Assembly: GCF_008370045.1 (NCBI RefSeq)
Contig: NZ_VOBN01000001.1
Location: forward strand, 744,001-808,000
Length of the DNA stretch: 64,000 nt
Origin: Pseudomonas sp. ANT_J12
GTDB taxonomy: Bacteria > Pseudomonadota > Gammaproteobacteria > Pseudomonadales > Pseudomonadaceae
Direction of reading: 5' to 3'
Positions within the stretch are counted from its first letter, which is position 1. Every line of letters begins with the position of its first letter. Made by a program: the position numbers and the translations under genes. Positions 35,261-44,982 of this stretch are shown here, piece by piece. The notes under the pieces were generated by a model, which saw only the letters and a program-made list of their open reading frames with translations, searched no databases and was not told the origin of the DNA.

Positions 35261-36748
35261 ATGGCCACACAAGAAAAGAGAACCCGAAAAATGGCTGGCG
35301 CGCAGACCCCGTTGTTCACCGCGTTGTTGATCGATGGCGAGTTGGTCGCGGGCCAGGGCTTTGTCGAGCCGATCCTCAACCCCGCCACCGGCGAAGTGCT
35401 GACGCACATTGCCGAAGCCAGCACCGAGCAAGTCGAAGCCGCGATCCTCGCCGCCCACCACGCCTTCGCCAGTTGGTCCCGCACCACCCCGCAGCAACGT
35501 TCGAACCTGTTGCTGGACATCGCCAACGCCATCGAAAAAAACGCCGACCTCCTCGCCCGCCTCGAATCCCTGAACTGTGGCAAGCCGTTGCACCTGGCCC
35601 GCCAGGACGACTTGAGCGCGACGGTGGATGTATTCCGCTTCTTCGCCGGGGCCGTGCGCTGCCAGACCGGCCAGCTCAGTGGTGAATACCTGCCGGGCTA
35701 CACCAGCATGGTGCGGCGCGATCCGATTGGCGTCGTCGCGTCCATTGCGCCGTGGAACTACCCGATCATGATGGCCGCCTGGAAAATCGCCCCGGCCCTG
35801 GCCGCCGGCAACACCCTGGTGTTCAAGCCTTCCGAACATACGCCGCTGTCGATCCTGGCCCTGGCGCCAGCCCTGGCCGAGATCCTGCCGCGCGGGGTGA
35901 TCAACATCATCTGCGGCGGCGGTGAAGGGGTTGGCAGCCATTTGGTCAGCCACCCGAAGGTGCGCATGGTCTCGCTGACCGGCGATATCGTCACCGGGCA
36001 AAAAATCCTGCAAGCCGCCGCAAAAACCCTGAAGCGCACGCACCTCGAACTCGGCGGCAAAGCCCCGGTGATCGTGTGTAACGACGCGGACATTCAAGCG
36101 GTGGTCGAAGGCGTGCGCACCTACGGCTATTACAACGCCGGCCAGGACTGCACGGCGGCGTGCCGGATTTATGCACAGGCCGGGATTCATGACCGTTTGG
36201 TGGCCGAATTGGGCGCGGCGGTCAGCAGCCTGCGCTTCGCCGGTAAGCGGGATGCCGACAATGAAATCGGTCCGCTGATCAGCACGCGCCAGCGTGACCG
36301 CGTGGCCAGTTTCGTCGAACGCGCCCTCGGTCAGCCGCACATCGAGCGGGTCACTGGCGCGGCGGTGCACTCCGGTGCCGGCTTCTATTACCAGCCGACC
36401 TTGCTCGCCGGCTGCAAACAGAGCGATGAAATCGTGCAGCGCGAAGTGTTCGGACCGGTGGTCACCGTCACCCGTTTCGATGAACTCGCGCAAGCGGTGG
36501 ACTGGGCCAACGATTCGGAATACGGCCTCGCCTCATCGATCTGGACCCAGAACCTCGACAAAGCCATGCAGGTGGCGGCGCGCTTGCAGTACGGCTGCAC
36601 CTGGATCAACAGCCATTTCATGCTGGTCAGCGAAATGCCCCACGGCGGCCTGAAGCGTTCGGGCTACGGCAAAGACTTATCCAGCGATTCGCTGCAGGAC
36701 TACAGCGTGGTGCGGCACATCATGGCCCGGCATGGCCGGGAGCTTTAA
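35261..36748 (+). CDS. Aldehyde dehydrogenase (PatD-like paralogue)
   Basis: An NAD(P)-dependent aldehyde dehydrogenase of 495 residues. Marks: [20 protein letters not shown] near 165, the general-base region [11 protein letters not shown] near 264 and the catalytic cysteine in [11 protein letters not shown] near 299. It is closely similar over its length to PatD at 41149 and so probably oxidises 4-aminobutanal or a related amino-aldehyde. It may start at 35261, or at the ATG at 35291 (MAGAQTPLF). The polyamine ABC operon follows. Confidence 0.88.
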   Translation: MATQEKRTRKMAGAQTPLFTALLIDGELVAGQGFVEPILNPATGEVLTHIAEASTEQVEAAILAAHHAFASWSRTTPQQRSNLLLDIANAIEKNADLLARLESLNCGKPLHLARQDDLSATVDVFRFFAGAVRCQTGQLSGEYLPGYTSMVRRDPIGVVASIAPWNYPIMMAAWKIAPALAAGNTLVFKPSEHTPLSILALAPALAEILPRGVINIICGGGEGVGSHLVSHPKVRMVSLTGDIVTGQKILQAAAKTLKRTHLELGGKAPVIVCNDADIQAVVEGVRTYGYYNAGQDCTAACRIYAQAGIHDRLVAELGAAVSSLRFAGKRDADNEIGPLISTRQRDRVASFVERALGQPHIERVTGAAVHSGAGFYYQPTLLAGCKQSDEIVQREVFGPVVTVTRFDELAQAVDWANDSEYGLASSIWTQNLDKAMQVAARLQYGCTWINSHFMLVSEMPHGGLKRSGYGKDLSSDSLQDYSVVRHIMARHGREL

Positions 36749-36812
36749 GCGGCAAGCTACAAGTCAAAGCAGATCGCTGTTTCTTGCAGCTTGAAGCTTG
36801 CCCCTTGCAGCT
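36749..36812. repeat. Inverted repeat, family D (ggcaagctacaag type)
   Basis: gcggcaagctacaagtc faces cttgcagcttgaagcttgcc across about 20 bases. The same motif occurs at 59041-59117 and in part near 34150. It lies in the leader of ydcS. Confidence 0.75.
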
Positions 36813-36858
36813 ACTCTTTACTCTTAACAAAAACCTAAAAAACAAAGAGGTGTGTCCC

Positions 36859-38010
36859 ATGTTCGCGCACAAGACCGCACTGCTTAGTGCAATCACCACT
36901 GCATTGCTCGCCAGTGCCAGTATCCAGGCCGCCGAACCGCTGAAAACCGTCGGTGCCGGCGAAGGTCAGCTGGATATCGTGGCCTGGCCGGGCTACATCG
37001 AACGTGGCGAGAGCGACAAGGCCTACGACTGGGTGACCGGTTTCGAGAAGGAAACCGGCTGCAAGGTCAGTGTGAAAACCGCCGCCACTTCCGATGAAAT
37101 GGTCAGCCTGATGGCCAAGGGCGGATACGACCTGGTCACCGCGTCGGGCGATGCCTCGTTGCGCTTGATCGTCGGCAAGCGGGTGCAGCCGATCAACACG
37201 GCGTTGATTCCGAACTGGAAGAACATTGACCCGCGCCTCAAGGACGGTCCCTGGTACGTCGTTAATAAACAAACCTACGGCACGCCCTATCAATGGGGCC
37301 CCAACGTGCTGATGTACAACACCAATGTATTCAAGACCGCGCCGGACAGCTGGAGCGTGGTGTTCGAAGAACAGACCTTGCCGGACGGCAAGTCCAACAA
37401 GGGCCGGGTCCAGGCGTACGACGGCCCGATCTACATCGCCGATGCGGCGCTGTACCTCAAATCGACCCGTCCGGAACTGGGGATCAAGAACCCCTACGAA
37501 CTCAACGAAACGCAGTACAAAGCCGCGCTCGACCTGCTGCGCAAGCAACAACCGTTGATCCACCGTTACTGGCATGACGCGACCGTGCAGATGAGCGACG
37601 TCAAGAACGAAGGCGTAGTGGCATCCAGCACCTGGGGTTACATGGTCAATGGCCTGGTGGCCGACAAGCAGCCGGTGGCCTCGGTGATTCCCAAAGAAGG
37701 GGCCACAGGCTGGGTCGACACCACGATGATGCATGTCGATGCCAAGCACCCCAACTGCGCCTACAAGTGGATGGACTGGTCGCTGCAACCGAAAGTGCAA
37801 GGCGACGTATCGGCGTGGTTCGGCGCACTGCCGGCAGTCCCTGAAGGCTGCAAGGCCAGTGAGCTGCTCGGTGCCGAAGGGTGTGCGGCCAATGGTTACG
37901 CCCAATTCGCCAACCTGGCCTTCTGGAAAACCCCACAGGCTGAAGGCGGCAAGTTCGTGCCGTACAGCCGCTGGACCCAGGACTACATCGCGATTATGGG
38001 CGGCAGGTAA
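36859..38010 (+). CDS. ydcS: Polyamine ABC transporter substrate-binding protein (YdcS-type)
   Basis: A periplasmic binding protein of 383 residues. The signal peptide ([20 protein letters not shown]) is cleaved after SIQAA. Strong resemblance to E. coli YdcS is seen in [40 protein letters not shown] and the carboxyl end [15 protein letters not shown]. It captures putrescine or a related amine for the permease YdcUV. I start it at the ATG at 36859 (AGAGGTG 7 bases upstream); the frame before it is not conserved. First gene of ydcSTUV-patD. Confidence 0.93.
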   Translation: MFAHKTALLSAITTALLASASIQAAEPLKTVGAGEGQLDIVAWPGYIERGESDKAYDWVTGFEKETGCKVSVKTAATSDEMVSLMAKGGYDLVTASGDASLRLIVGKRVQPINTALIPNWKNIDPRLKDGPWYVVNKQTYGTPYQWGPNVLMYNTNVFKTAPDSWSVVFEEQTLPDGKSNKGRVQAYDGPIYIADAALYLKSTRPELGIKNPYELNETQYKAALDLLRKQQPLIHRYWHDATVQMSDVKNEGVVASSTWGYMVNGLVADKQPVASVIPKEGATGWVDTTMMHVDAKHPNCAYKWMDWSLQPKVQGDVSAWFGALPAVPEGCKASELLGAEGCAANGYAQFANLAFWKTPQAEGGKFVPYSRWTQDYIAIMGGR

Positions 38011-38017
38011 CACCAAC

Positions 38018-38132
38018 TGATCGTTCCCACGCTCCGCGTGGGAATGCATCACTGGACGCTCCGCGTCCATTCGCGCAGTCGTGACGCAAAGCGTCACCGG
38101 CTGCATTCCCACGCAGAGCGTGGGAACGATCA
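38018..38132. repeat. REP inverted repeat, family B
   Basis: tgatcgttcccacgctccgc begins and gcagagcgtgggaacgatca ends it, with the inner gacgctccgcgtc/gacgcaaagcgtc pair. It lies inside the ydcS-ydcT gap, so mRNA across the operon must contain the hairpin; such REPs can stabilise the upstream transcript. Confidence 0.9.
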
Positions 38133-38200
38133 TCACTGAAGAACTCAGAAAGTCAGGCAGGGCCGCTGCGACGACCCTCGCCTTTTTGGAGCACCGCACC

Positions 38201-39238
38201 ATGACGCTTGCAGTCCAGTTCACCAACGTTTCCCGGCAGTTCGGCGAAGTGAAGGCCGTTGACCGGGTTTCCATCGATATCCAGGACGGCGAGTTCTTTT
38301 CCATGCTCGGCCCTTCCGGCTCGGGCAAAACCACGTGCCTGCGCCTGATCGCCGGGTTCGAACAACCGAGCACCGGCTCGATCCGTATTCACGGCGAGGA
38401 AGCCGCCGGGCTGCCGCCGTATCAGCGTGACGTCAACACCGTGTTCCAGGATTACGCACTGTTCCCGCACATGAACGTGCGTGACAACGTCGCCTACGGT
38501 TTAAAGGTCAAAGGTGTCGGCAAGGCCGAACGCCTGAAGCGCGCCGAAGAAGCCCTCGAGATGGTCGCCCTCGGCGGCTACGGCGAGCGCAAACCGGTGC
38601 AACTGTCCGGCGGCCAGCGCCAGCGTGTGGCGTTGGCCCGCGCGTTGGTCAATCGCCCTCGCGTCCTGTTACTGGATGAGCCGCTGGGCGCTCTCGATCT
38701 CAAGCTGCGCGAACAAATGCAGGGCGAATTGAAGAAGCTGCAACGCCAGCTCGGCATCACGTTTATCTTCGTCACCCACGACCAGACTGAAGCGCTGTCG
38801 ATGTCGGATCGCGTGGCGGTGTTCAACAAGGGACGCATCGAACAGGTCGATACCCCGCGCAATCTGTACATGAAACCGGCGACCACCTTCGTCGCGGAAT
38901 TCGTCGGCACCTCCAACGTGATTCGCGGCGATCTGGCCCGGCAGTTGAGCGGCAATCCGCAGCCGTTTTCGATTCGCCCAGAGCACGTGCGCTTCGCCGA
39001 AGGTCCGCTGGCCAGCCATGAAATCGAAGTCAGCGGTTTGCTCCACGACATCCAGTACCAGGGCAGCGCCACCCGCTATGAAGTGAAGCTGGAAAACGGC
39101 CAGGTCCTGAACATCAGCCAGGCCAACGTGCAATGGCTGGACACCAGCGCCCAGCACCAGACCGGGCAACGCATCAGCGCCCGTTGGGCTCGCGAGGCCA
39201 TGATCCCGCTGCACGACAACGTTGCTGGCGGGGTGTGA
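38201..39238 (+). CDS. ydcT: Polyamine ABC transporter ATP-binding protein
   Basis: A 345-residue ATPase of the PotA/YdcT type. Walker A GPSGSGKTT near residue 40, the Q-loop in VFQDYALFPHM, the ABC signature LSGGQRQRVALARAL near 136, Walker B VLLLDEPLGALD and the H-loop FVTHDQTEAL are all present. The C-terminal TOBE domain follows (about 275-340). The start is ATG 38201 with GGAG upstream. It is followed by ydcU after one base. Confidence 0.93.
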   Translation: MTLAVQFTNVSRQFGEVKAVDRVSIDIQDGEFFSMLGPSGSGKTTCLRLIAGFEQPSTGSIRIHGEEAAGLPPYQRDVNTVFQDYALFPHMNVRDNVAYGLKVKGVGKAERLKRAEEALEMVALGGYGERKPVQLSGGQRQRVALARALVNRPRVLLLDEPLGALDLKLREQMQGELKKLQRQLGITFIFVTHDQTEALSMSDRVAVFNKGRIEQVDTPRNLYMKPATTFVAEFVGTSNVIRGDLARQLSGNPQPFSIRPEHVRFAEGPLASHEIEVSGLLHDIQYQGSATRYEVKLENGQVLNISQANVQWLDTSAQHQTGQRISARWAREAMIPLHDNVAGGV

Positions 39239-39239
39239 G

Positions 39240-40187
39240 ATGAACACCTTGGCAGCCTCGCAAACCCCGGCCAACGGTTCGCCGTTGCGGCGGTTTTCCA
39301 ACCTGCTGTATCGGCGGCCGAACTTTTACCTGGCGCTGCTGCTGGTGCCGCCGCTGCTGTGGTTTGGCGCGATCTACCTCGGCTCGCTACTGGTGCTGTT
39401 GTGGCAAGGCTTCTACACCTTCGACGACTTCACCATGGCGGTCACGCCTGACCTGACCCTGGCCAACTTCGCCGCACTGTTCCAGCCATCGAACTTCGAC
39501 ATCATCCTGCGCACCCTGAGCATGGCGATTGTCGTGTCGATCGCCAGCGCCATCGTCGCGTTCCCGATCGCCTACTACATGGCGCGCTACACCACCGGCA
39601 AGACCAAGGCGTTTTTCTACATCGCGGTGATGCTGCCGATGTGGGCCAGTTACATCGTCAAGGCCTACGCCTGGACGTTGCTGCTGGCCAAGGGTGGCGT
39701 GGCGCAGTGGTTTGTTCAGCACTTGGGGCTGGAGCCGGTTTTGCAATTCATCCTTGGCATTCCCGGAGTGGGTGGCAGCACCTTGTCGACCTCGCATTTG
39801 GGACGGTTCATGGTGTTTGTCTACATTTGGTTGCCGTTCATGATCCTGCCGATCCAGGCTTCACTGGAACGCCTGCCGCCCTCATTGCTGCAAGCCTCGG
39901 CGGACCTTGGAGCCAAGCCGCGCCAGACCTTTATGCAAGTGATTCTGCCGCTGTCGATTCCGGGCATTGCCGCCGGTTCGATCTTTACGTTTTCCCTGAC
40001 CCTGGGCGACTTCATCGTGCCGCAATTGGTGGGCCCGCCGGGGTACTTCGTGGGCAGCATGGTGTACGCCCAGCAAGGCGCGATCGGCAATATGCCGATG
40101 GCCGCCGCGTTCACCCTGGTGCCGATTGTATTGATCGCCGTTTACCTGACCATCGTTAAACGACTGGGGGCCTTCGATGCACTCTGA
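39240..40187 (+). CDS. ydcU: Polyamine ABC transporter permease 1
   Basis: A 315-residue inner-membrane permease of the PotB/YdcU type. Six or more hydrophobic helices are visible, for example [19 protein letters not shown] near residue 30 and [21 protein letters not shown] near 100. The ATPase-contact EAA-like loop is in [20 protein letters not shown] near 222. Start ATG 39240; the gene overlaps ydcV by 11 bases. Confidence 0.92.
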   Translation: MNTLAASQTPANGSPLRRFSNLLYRRPNFYLALLLVPPLLWFGAIYLGSLLVLLWQGFYTFDDFTMAVTPDLTLANFAALFQPSNFDIILRTLSMAIVVSIASAIVAFPIAYYMARYTTGKTKAFFYIAVMLPMWASYIVKAYAWTLLLAKGGVAQWFVQHLGLEPVLQFILGIPGVGGSTLSTSHLGRFMVFVYIWLPFMILPIQASLERLPPSLLQASADLGAKPRQTFMQVILPLSIPGIAAGSIFTFSLTLGDFIVPQLVGPPGYFVGSMVYAQQGAIGNMPMAAAFTLVPIVLIAVYLTIVKRLGAFDAL

Positions 40188-40986
40188 GAAAGCTTCTATA
40201 GGTCTGCGCATCGCAGCCTGGGGCGGGTTGGTGTTTTTGCACTTCCCGATCCTGATCATCTTTTTGTACGCCTTCAACACCGAAGACGCGGCGTTCAGCT
40301 TTCCGCCCAAGGGCTTCACCCTGAAGTGGTTCAGCGTGGCGTTTTCGCGGCCCGACGTGCTGGAAGCAATCAAGCTCTCGGCGGAAATTGCCGCCATCGC
40401 CACCTTGATCGCCATGGTCCTCGGCACCCTCGCGTCGGCGGCGTTGTACCGGCGGGAGTTCTTCGGCAAACAGGGCATCTCGCTGATGCTGATCCTGCCG
40501 ATTGCGCTGCCGGGGATCATCACCGGGATCGCGCTGCTGGCGACCTTCAAGACGTTTGGCATCGAGCCGGGGATGTTCACCATCATCGTCGGCCACGCGA
40601 CCTTCTGCGTGGTGATCGTCTACAACAACGTCATCGCCCGTTTGCGCCGCACTTCCCACAGTTTGATCGAGGCGTCGATGGACCTCGGCGCCGACGGCTG
40701 GCAGACCTTCCGCTACATCGTCCTGCCGAACCTCGGCTCGGCGTTGCTGGCCGGCGGCATGCTCGCCTTTGCCCTGTCGTTCGACGAGATCATCGTCACC
40801 ACCTTCACCGCCGGGCATGAACGCACCTTGCCGTTATGGCTGCTCAACCAGCTCAGCCGCCCCCGGGACGTGCCGGTGACCAACGTCGTCGCGATGCTGG
40901 TGATGATGGTGACCATGTTGCCGATCCTGGGGGCGTATTACCTGACACGGGGTGGTGAAAGCGTGGCGGGTAGTGGCGGGAAATAA
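40177..40986 (+). CDS. ydcV: Polyamine ABC transporter permease 2
   Basis: A 269-residue permease of the PotC/YdcV type, partner of YdcU. Helices include [20 protein letters not shown] near 15 and [21 protein letters not shown] near 105. The EAA loop reads [20 protein letters not shown] near 163. It is the last transporter gene; a REP element separates it from patD. Confidence 0.92.
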   Translation: MHSEKASIGLRIAAWGGLVFLHFPILIIFLYAFNTEDAAFSFPPKGFTLKWFSVAFSRPDVLEAIKLSAEIAAIATLIAMVLGTLASAALYRREFFGKQGISLMLILPIALPGIITGIALLATFKTFGIEPGMFTIIVGHATFCVVIVYNNVIARLRRTSHSLIEASMDLGADGWQTFRYIVLPNLGSALLAGGMLAFALSFDEIIVTTFTAGHERTLPLWLLNQLSRPRDVPVTNVVAMLVMMVTMLPILGAYYLTRGGESVAGSGGK

Positions 40987-41007
40987 CCCAATGTGCAAAC
41001 CGAATCC

Positions 41008-41099
41008 TGTAGGAGCGAGGCTTGCCCGCGAAGGCGGTGTGTCAGCCAACATCAATGTTGAATGTGATGGCCTCTTCGCGGGCAAGCCTCGCTCCTACA
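41008..41099. repeat. REP inverted repeat, family A
   Basis: tgtaggagcgaggcttgccc and its reverse complement ending gctcctaca; the spacer contains the palindrome aacatcaatgttg. Confidence 0.9.
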
Positions 41100-41148
41100 A
41101 GAGATCCGGTTCCGGCAGAAAAATAATAGTTTCGATGAGGACAACCCC

Positions 41149-42573
41149 ATGCAAACCAAACTCTTGATCAACGGCCAACTGATCGACGGCGAAGGCCCCG
41201 CCCAACCGGTGTTCAACCCGGCGCTCGGCCGTGTGCTGGTGGAAATCAACGAAGCCAGCGAAGCCCAGGTCGATGCCGCCGTGCGGGCCGCCGACAACGC
41301 CTTCGAAGCCTGGTCGCAAACCCCGCCCAAGGAACGCTCGCTGCTGCTGCTCAAACTCGCCGATGCCATCGAAGCCCACGGCGAAGAACTGGCGAAACTG
41401 GAGTCGGACAACTGCGGCAAACCCTACAGCGCCGCGCTGAACGACGAGATCCCGGCGATTGCCGACGTGTTCCGTTTCTTCGCCGGCGCCAGCCGTTGCA
41501 TGAGCGGCTCGGCCGGTGGTGAATACCTGGCCGGTCACACCTCGATGATTCGCCGCGACCCGGTGGGCGTGATCGCCTCCATTGCTCCATGGAACTACCC
41601 GCTGATGATGGTCGCCTGGAAAATCGCCCCGGCCCTGGCCGCCGGTAATACCGTGGTGCTCAAGCCGTCGGAACAAACCCCGCTGACCGCGTTGCGTCTG
41701 GTGGAGCTGGCGTCGGAAATCTTCCCGGCGGGTGTACTCAATCTGGTGTTCGGCCGTGGTCCTACCGTCGGCAGTCCATTGGTCACGCACCCGAAAGTGC
41801 GCATGGTGTCGCTGACCGGTTCCATCGCCACTGGCGCGAACATCATTTCAAGCACCGCCGACAGCGTGAAACGCATGCACATGGAACTGGGCGGCAAGGC
41901 CCCGGTGATCATCTTCGACGACGCTGACATCGACGCCGCCGTGGAAGGTATTCGTACCTTTGGTTTCTACAACGCCGGGCAAGACTGCACCGCTGCGTGC
42001 CGCATCTATGCGCAAGCAGGCATCTACGAAAAGTTCGTCGAGAAGCTCGGCGCGGCGGTCAGCACCCTCAAGTACGGTTTGCAGGATGACCCGGCGACCG
42101 AGCTGGGGCCGCTGATTACCGCGCAGCACCGCGACCGCGTGGCCGGGTTTGTCGAGCGCGCTGTGGCGCAATCGCACATTCGACTGATCACCGGTGGCAA
42201 GGCTGTGGAAGGCAATGGTTTCTTCTTCGAACCGACGGTGTTGGCCGACGCGCAGCAGGACGACGAGATCGTTCGCCGCGAAGTGTTCGGGCCGGTGGTG
42301 TCGGTGACCCAGTTCAACGATGAAGCGCAGGTGCTGGGCTGGGCCAATGATTCGGATTATGGCTTGGCGTCGTCGGTCTGGACCTCGGACGTCGGCCGCG
42401 CCCATCGCCTGGCCGCGCGTTTGCAGTACGGCTGCACCTGGGTGAATACCCACTTCATGCTCGTCAGCGAAATGCCCCATGGCGGTCAGAAATTGTCCGG
42501 TTACGGGAAGGACATGTCGATGTATGGGCTGGAGGACTACACCGTTGTTCGGCATGTGATGTTCAAGCATTAA
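41149..42573 (+). CDS. patD: Gamma-aminobutyraldehyde dehydrogenase
   Basis: Oxidises 4-aminobutanal, the product of putrescine transamination, to GABA with NAD. The 474 residues match E. coli PatD (YdcW) throughout, including [37 protein letters not shown], the catalytic cysteine in [16 protein letters not shown] and the end [20 protein letters not shown]. Position after ydcSTUV repeats the E. coli order ydcSTUVW. The start is the ATG at 41149 after GAGGA. Confidence 0.93.
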   Translation: MQTKLLINGQLIDGEGPAQPVFNPALGRVLVEINEASEAQVDAAVRAADNAFEAWSQTPPKERSLLLLKLADAIEAHGEELAKLESDNCGKPYSAALNDEIPAIADVFRFFAGASRCMSGSAGGEYLAGHTSMIRRDPVGVIASIAPWNYPLMMVAWKIAPALAAGNTVVLKPSEQTPLTALRLVELASEIFPAGVLNLVFGRGPTVGSPLVTHPKVRMVSLTGSIATGANIISSTADSVKRMHMELGGKAPVIIFDDADIDAAVEGIRTFGFYNAGQDCTAACRIYAQAGIYEKFVEKLGAAVSTLKYGLQDDPATELGPLITAQHRDRVAGFVERAVAQSHIRLITGGKAVEGNGFFFEPTVLADAQQDDEIVRREVFGPVVSVTQFNDEAQVLGWANDSDYGLASSVWTSDVGRAHRLAARLQYGCTWVNTHFMLVSEMPHGGQKLSGYGKDMSMYGLEDYTVVRHVMFKH

Positions 42574-42575
42574 AA

Positions 42576-42670
42576 GCTTCGCGGGCAAGCCTCGCGCCTA
42601 CAGGGTTGATGTCGTTCACATGTTTGGCGAACGACACAAAACCTGTAGGAGCAAGGCTTCCCGCGAAGGC
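42576..42670. repeat. REP inverted repeat, family A, one arm mutated
   Basis: gcttcgcgggcaagcctcgcgcctacag faces ctgtaggagcaaggcttcccgcgaaggc. The right arm has cttccc in place of cttgccc. It lies 3 bases after the patD stop. Confidence 0.85.
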
Positions 42671-42826
42671 CTCACCGCAAATCCCAAGGAAGAAACCGGC
42701 ACCCAGCACCACCAGGTTCCACCCCAGACAAACCAAAACAATAACCACCGACCCGGGCAGCGCCTTAACGGCCCCGCCACGGTTTCGGACATCCGAAATC
42801 TGCCGATTTTCCGGAGCTGACAGACC

Positions 42827-44311
42827 ATGAGTGCACTACCCGAACTCTCCCCCGCCGCAGCCGACAGCGATGCCGAGCAACTGCGCAAACTGGGCTACAC
42901 CTCGAACTTCAATCGCAGCATGAGCCTGTGGGAAAACTTCGCACTGGGCTTCACTTACCTCTCGCCGGTCGTCGGGGTTTATACCCTGTTCGGCCTGTGC
43001 CTCGCCGCCGGCGGGCCACCGATGTTCTGGGCCTATTTGCTGGTCGGTTGCGGCCAGTTGCTGGTGTGCCTGATCTTCGGTGAAGTGGTGTCGCAATTCC
43101 CGATTTCCGGCGGCGTCTACCCATGGGCCCGGCGCCTGGTGGGCAAAAAATGGGCGTGGATGGTCGGCTGGATCTACTCCATCGCCCTGTGCGTGACCAT
43201 CGCCGCCGTGGCCGTCGGCGCCGGCCCGTACCTCGCCGCGATGATGGGTTTTGAGCCGAGCAACAACACCAACATCGTCATTGCCCTGTTCCTGACGCTG
43301 TTCGCCACCCTGGTCAACCTCAGTGGCACCAAAGTGCTGGCGCGGATCGCCATGTTCGGCTTCCTCTGCGAGCTGATTGGCGCCGTCATCGTCGGCGTGT
43401 ACCTGCTGATCTTCGAACGCCACCAACCGATCAGCGTGCTGTTCAACACCTTCGACATCCGCATCGACGGCTCCTACCTGCCGGCCTTCCTCACCGCCTC
43501 CCTGGCCGGGATGTTCCTCTACTACGGCTTCGAAGCCTGCGGCGACGTCGCCGAAGAAACCCCGAACCCGAGCAAGCAAATCCCGATTGCGATGCGCATG
43601 ACCATCTACATCGGCGGCATCTCCGCCATGTTCGCCTGCCTGGCCCTGATCCTCGCCGTACCGGACATGCAAGCCGTGATCAACGGCACCGACAAAGACC
43701 CGGTCACCACCATCCTCAACAACGCCTTCGGCCCAGTGGGCTCGAAAGTGGTGATGGGCGTGGTCATGATTTCCTTCATCTCCTGCGTCATCAGCCTGCA
43801 AGCGGCGGCGAGTCGTCTGCTGTACTCCTACGCCCGGGATGAAATGGTCATCGGCAGCAAGTTGCTGAAGAAGATTTCGCCTACGACTCAAGTGCCGGTG
43901 GCGGCGTTGTTTGTGTCCGGTGTCCTGCCGGCGTTGATCATCGTGCTCGGATTTTTCCTGCAAGACGCGGTGGCGACCATCGTCAGCTTCGCAGCGATCG
44001 GGATTTACCTGGCGTTTCAGATGATCGTGTTGGCCGCGTTGTATGCACGGATGAAAGGCTGGAAACCGAGCGGCAAATTCACCCTCGGCGCATGGGGTTT
44101 GCCGGTAAACATCGGAGCGCTGGTTTATGGCGTTGGCGCGATCATCAACATGGCGTGGCCGCGTACGCCGGATGCGGCTTGGTACATCAACTATGCGATG
44201 GTGTTGAGTACGGCCATTGTGATTGGGTTGGGGTTGATCTACATGTGGATTGCGAAGCCGTATGACCACGGGACTGCGCCTGCGGGGGATGCTTGGAAGG
44301 TTAGTCGGTAA
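42827..44311 (+). CDS. Amino-acid/amine permease of the APC superfamily
   Basis: A 494-residue transporter with about 12 hydrophobic helices. The APC consensus occurs at GFTYLSPVVGVYTLFGLCLA near 46 and FGEVVSQFPISGGVYPWAR near 84. It resembles the amino acid-choline (ACT) branch that includes GABA permeases. Position after patD fits uptake or exchange of GABA or an amine, by inference. The ATG at 42827 has GGAG 9 bases upstream. It ends at a hairpin (44352-44390). Confidence 0.88.
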   Translation: MSALPELSPAAADSDAEQLRKLGYTSNFNRSMSLWENFALGFTYLSPVVGVYTLFGLCLAAGGPPMFWAYLLVGCGQLLVCLIFGEVVSQFPISGGVYPWARRLVGKKWAWMVGWIYSIALCVTIAAVAVGAGPYLAAMMGFEPSNNTNIVIALFLTLFATLVNLSGTKVLARIAMFGFLCELIGAVIVGVYLLIFERHQPISVLFNTFDIRIDGSYLPAFLTASLAGMFLYYGFEACGDVAEETPNPSKQIPIAMRMTIYIGGISAMFACLALILAVPDMQAVINGTDKDPVTTILNNAFGPVGSKVVMGVVMISFISCVISLQAAASRLLYSYARDEMVIGSKLLKKISPTTQVPVAALFVSGVLPALIIVLGFFLQDAVATIVSFAAIGIYLAFQMIVLAALYARMKGWKPSGKFTLGAWGLPVNIGALVYGVGAIINMAWPRTPDAAWYINYAMVLSTAIVIGLGLIYMWIAKPYDHGTAPAGDAWKVSR

Positions 44312-44351
44312 GGATTTTGCCTCCGACCCCGTTGAAAGTGCCGAGATGAAA

Positions 44352-44390
44352 TACTCCCCTTTTCTCTCACGCGTTGAGAAAAGGGGAGTT
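44352..44390. terminator. Hairpin between convergent permease and SLOG genes
   Basis: actccccttttctc and gagaaaaggggagt form a long stem around tcacgcgtt. No strong T run follows on either strand, so its efficiency as a terminator is uncertain. It marks the change from core-like to low-GC DNA. Confidence 0.55.
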
Positions 44391-44419
44391 AATAACGATA
44401 TCGACTGGAAAGAAATCCA

Positions 44420-44977
44420 TCAAAGCAGCAGCTCAGTTTGATCGTGCTTCAGTAAGGATATGCGATCGAAAAGCTTTATTTTTTCATCCGCTTTTTTCTT
44501 AGAAAAATCAGACATAAATGTAATCAGCTCCTCGAGCTGCTTTACACTCCCTACCACTTTAAAAGCTTTCTCTTTATTGACAAAAACGAGCGACTTCTTC
44601 TTTCGAGACAACAGTTCTATTACGTTACTGAGCGTCCCGGTGCTTTTTGCATCCCATATCATCAAGCCGTAATCAGCGGCCTCAGCCATGACAACGTCCT
44701 TCGCGGTGAAAAATGCTCGTGACCCTTTAGAATGCTTGGTTTCCACTGTCCTCGCCGGCCACTCTCCAAGATTGTTTCTCGGGGTAGCACCGCTGCAATA
44801 AATGGTCGTTTTAGATCGAACCAGGCTTAACAGATATTCTTGAATAGATGTATCGGCTCCGCCTGCATCGCCAACCACGACATCAAACTCAGAATCAACG
44901 ATATTATTGATACGCTCTTTAACCTTCGGATCAAGGTGCTTGATATTAATAGAGCCCGCAATAAATACAGTTGTCAT
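44420..44977 (-). CDS. SLOG-domain nucleotide-binding-like protein
   Basis: A 185-residue protein with a Rossmann-like SLOG/DprA-LOG fold. The start TVFIAGSINIKHLD is the first strand; the glycine-rich nucleotide loop VVVGDAGGADTSIQEYLL is near residue 33; a second loop WDAKSTGTLSNVIELLSRK, near 107, corresponds to the GT-containing motif. SLOG proteins bind or process nucleotides and NAD-like ligands and appear in several conflict systems. GC is low (24/60 in the line at 44521). It starts 5 bases after the phosphoribosyltransferase gene, with which it forms a two-gene unit. The substrate is unknown. Confidence 0.75.
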   Translation of the reverse strand: MTTVFIAGSINIKHLDPKVKERINNIVDSEFDVVVGDAGGADTSIQEYLLSLVRSKTTIYCSGATPRNNLGEWPARTVETKHSKGSRAFFTAKDVVMAEAADYGLMIWDAKSTGTLSNVIELLSRKKKSLVFVNKEKAFKVVGSVKQLEELITFMSDFSKKKADEKIKLFDRISLLKHDQTELLL

Positions 44978-44982
44978 CTATC

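Noticed and set aside
35225..36493. 422-codon minus-strand frame opposite the aldehyde dehydrogenase
   Set aside because: Antisense shadow; the plus-strand gene has complete catalytic motifs.
36835..38373. 512-codon minus-strand frame opposite ydcS
   Set aside because: It is antisense to ydcS and runs through a REP element and the start of ydcT; no protein family is recognisable.
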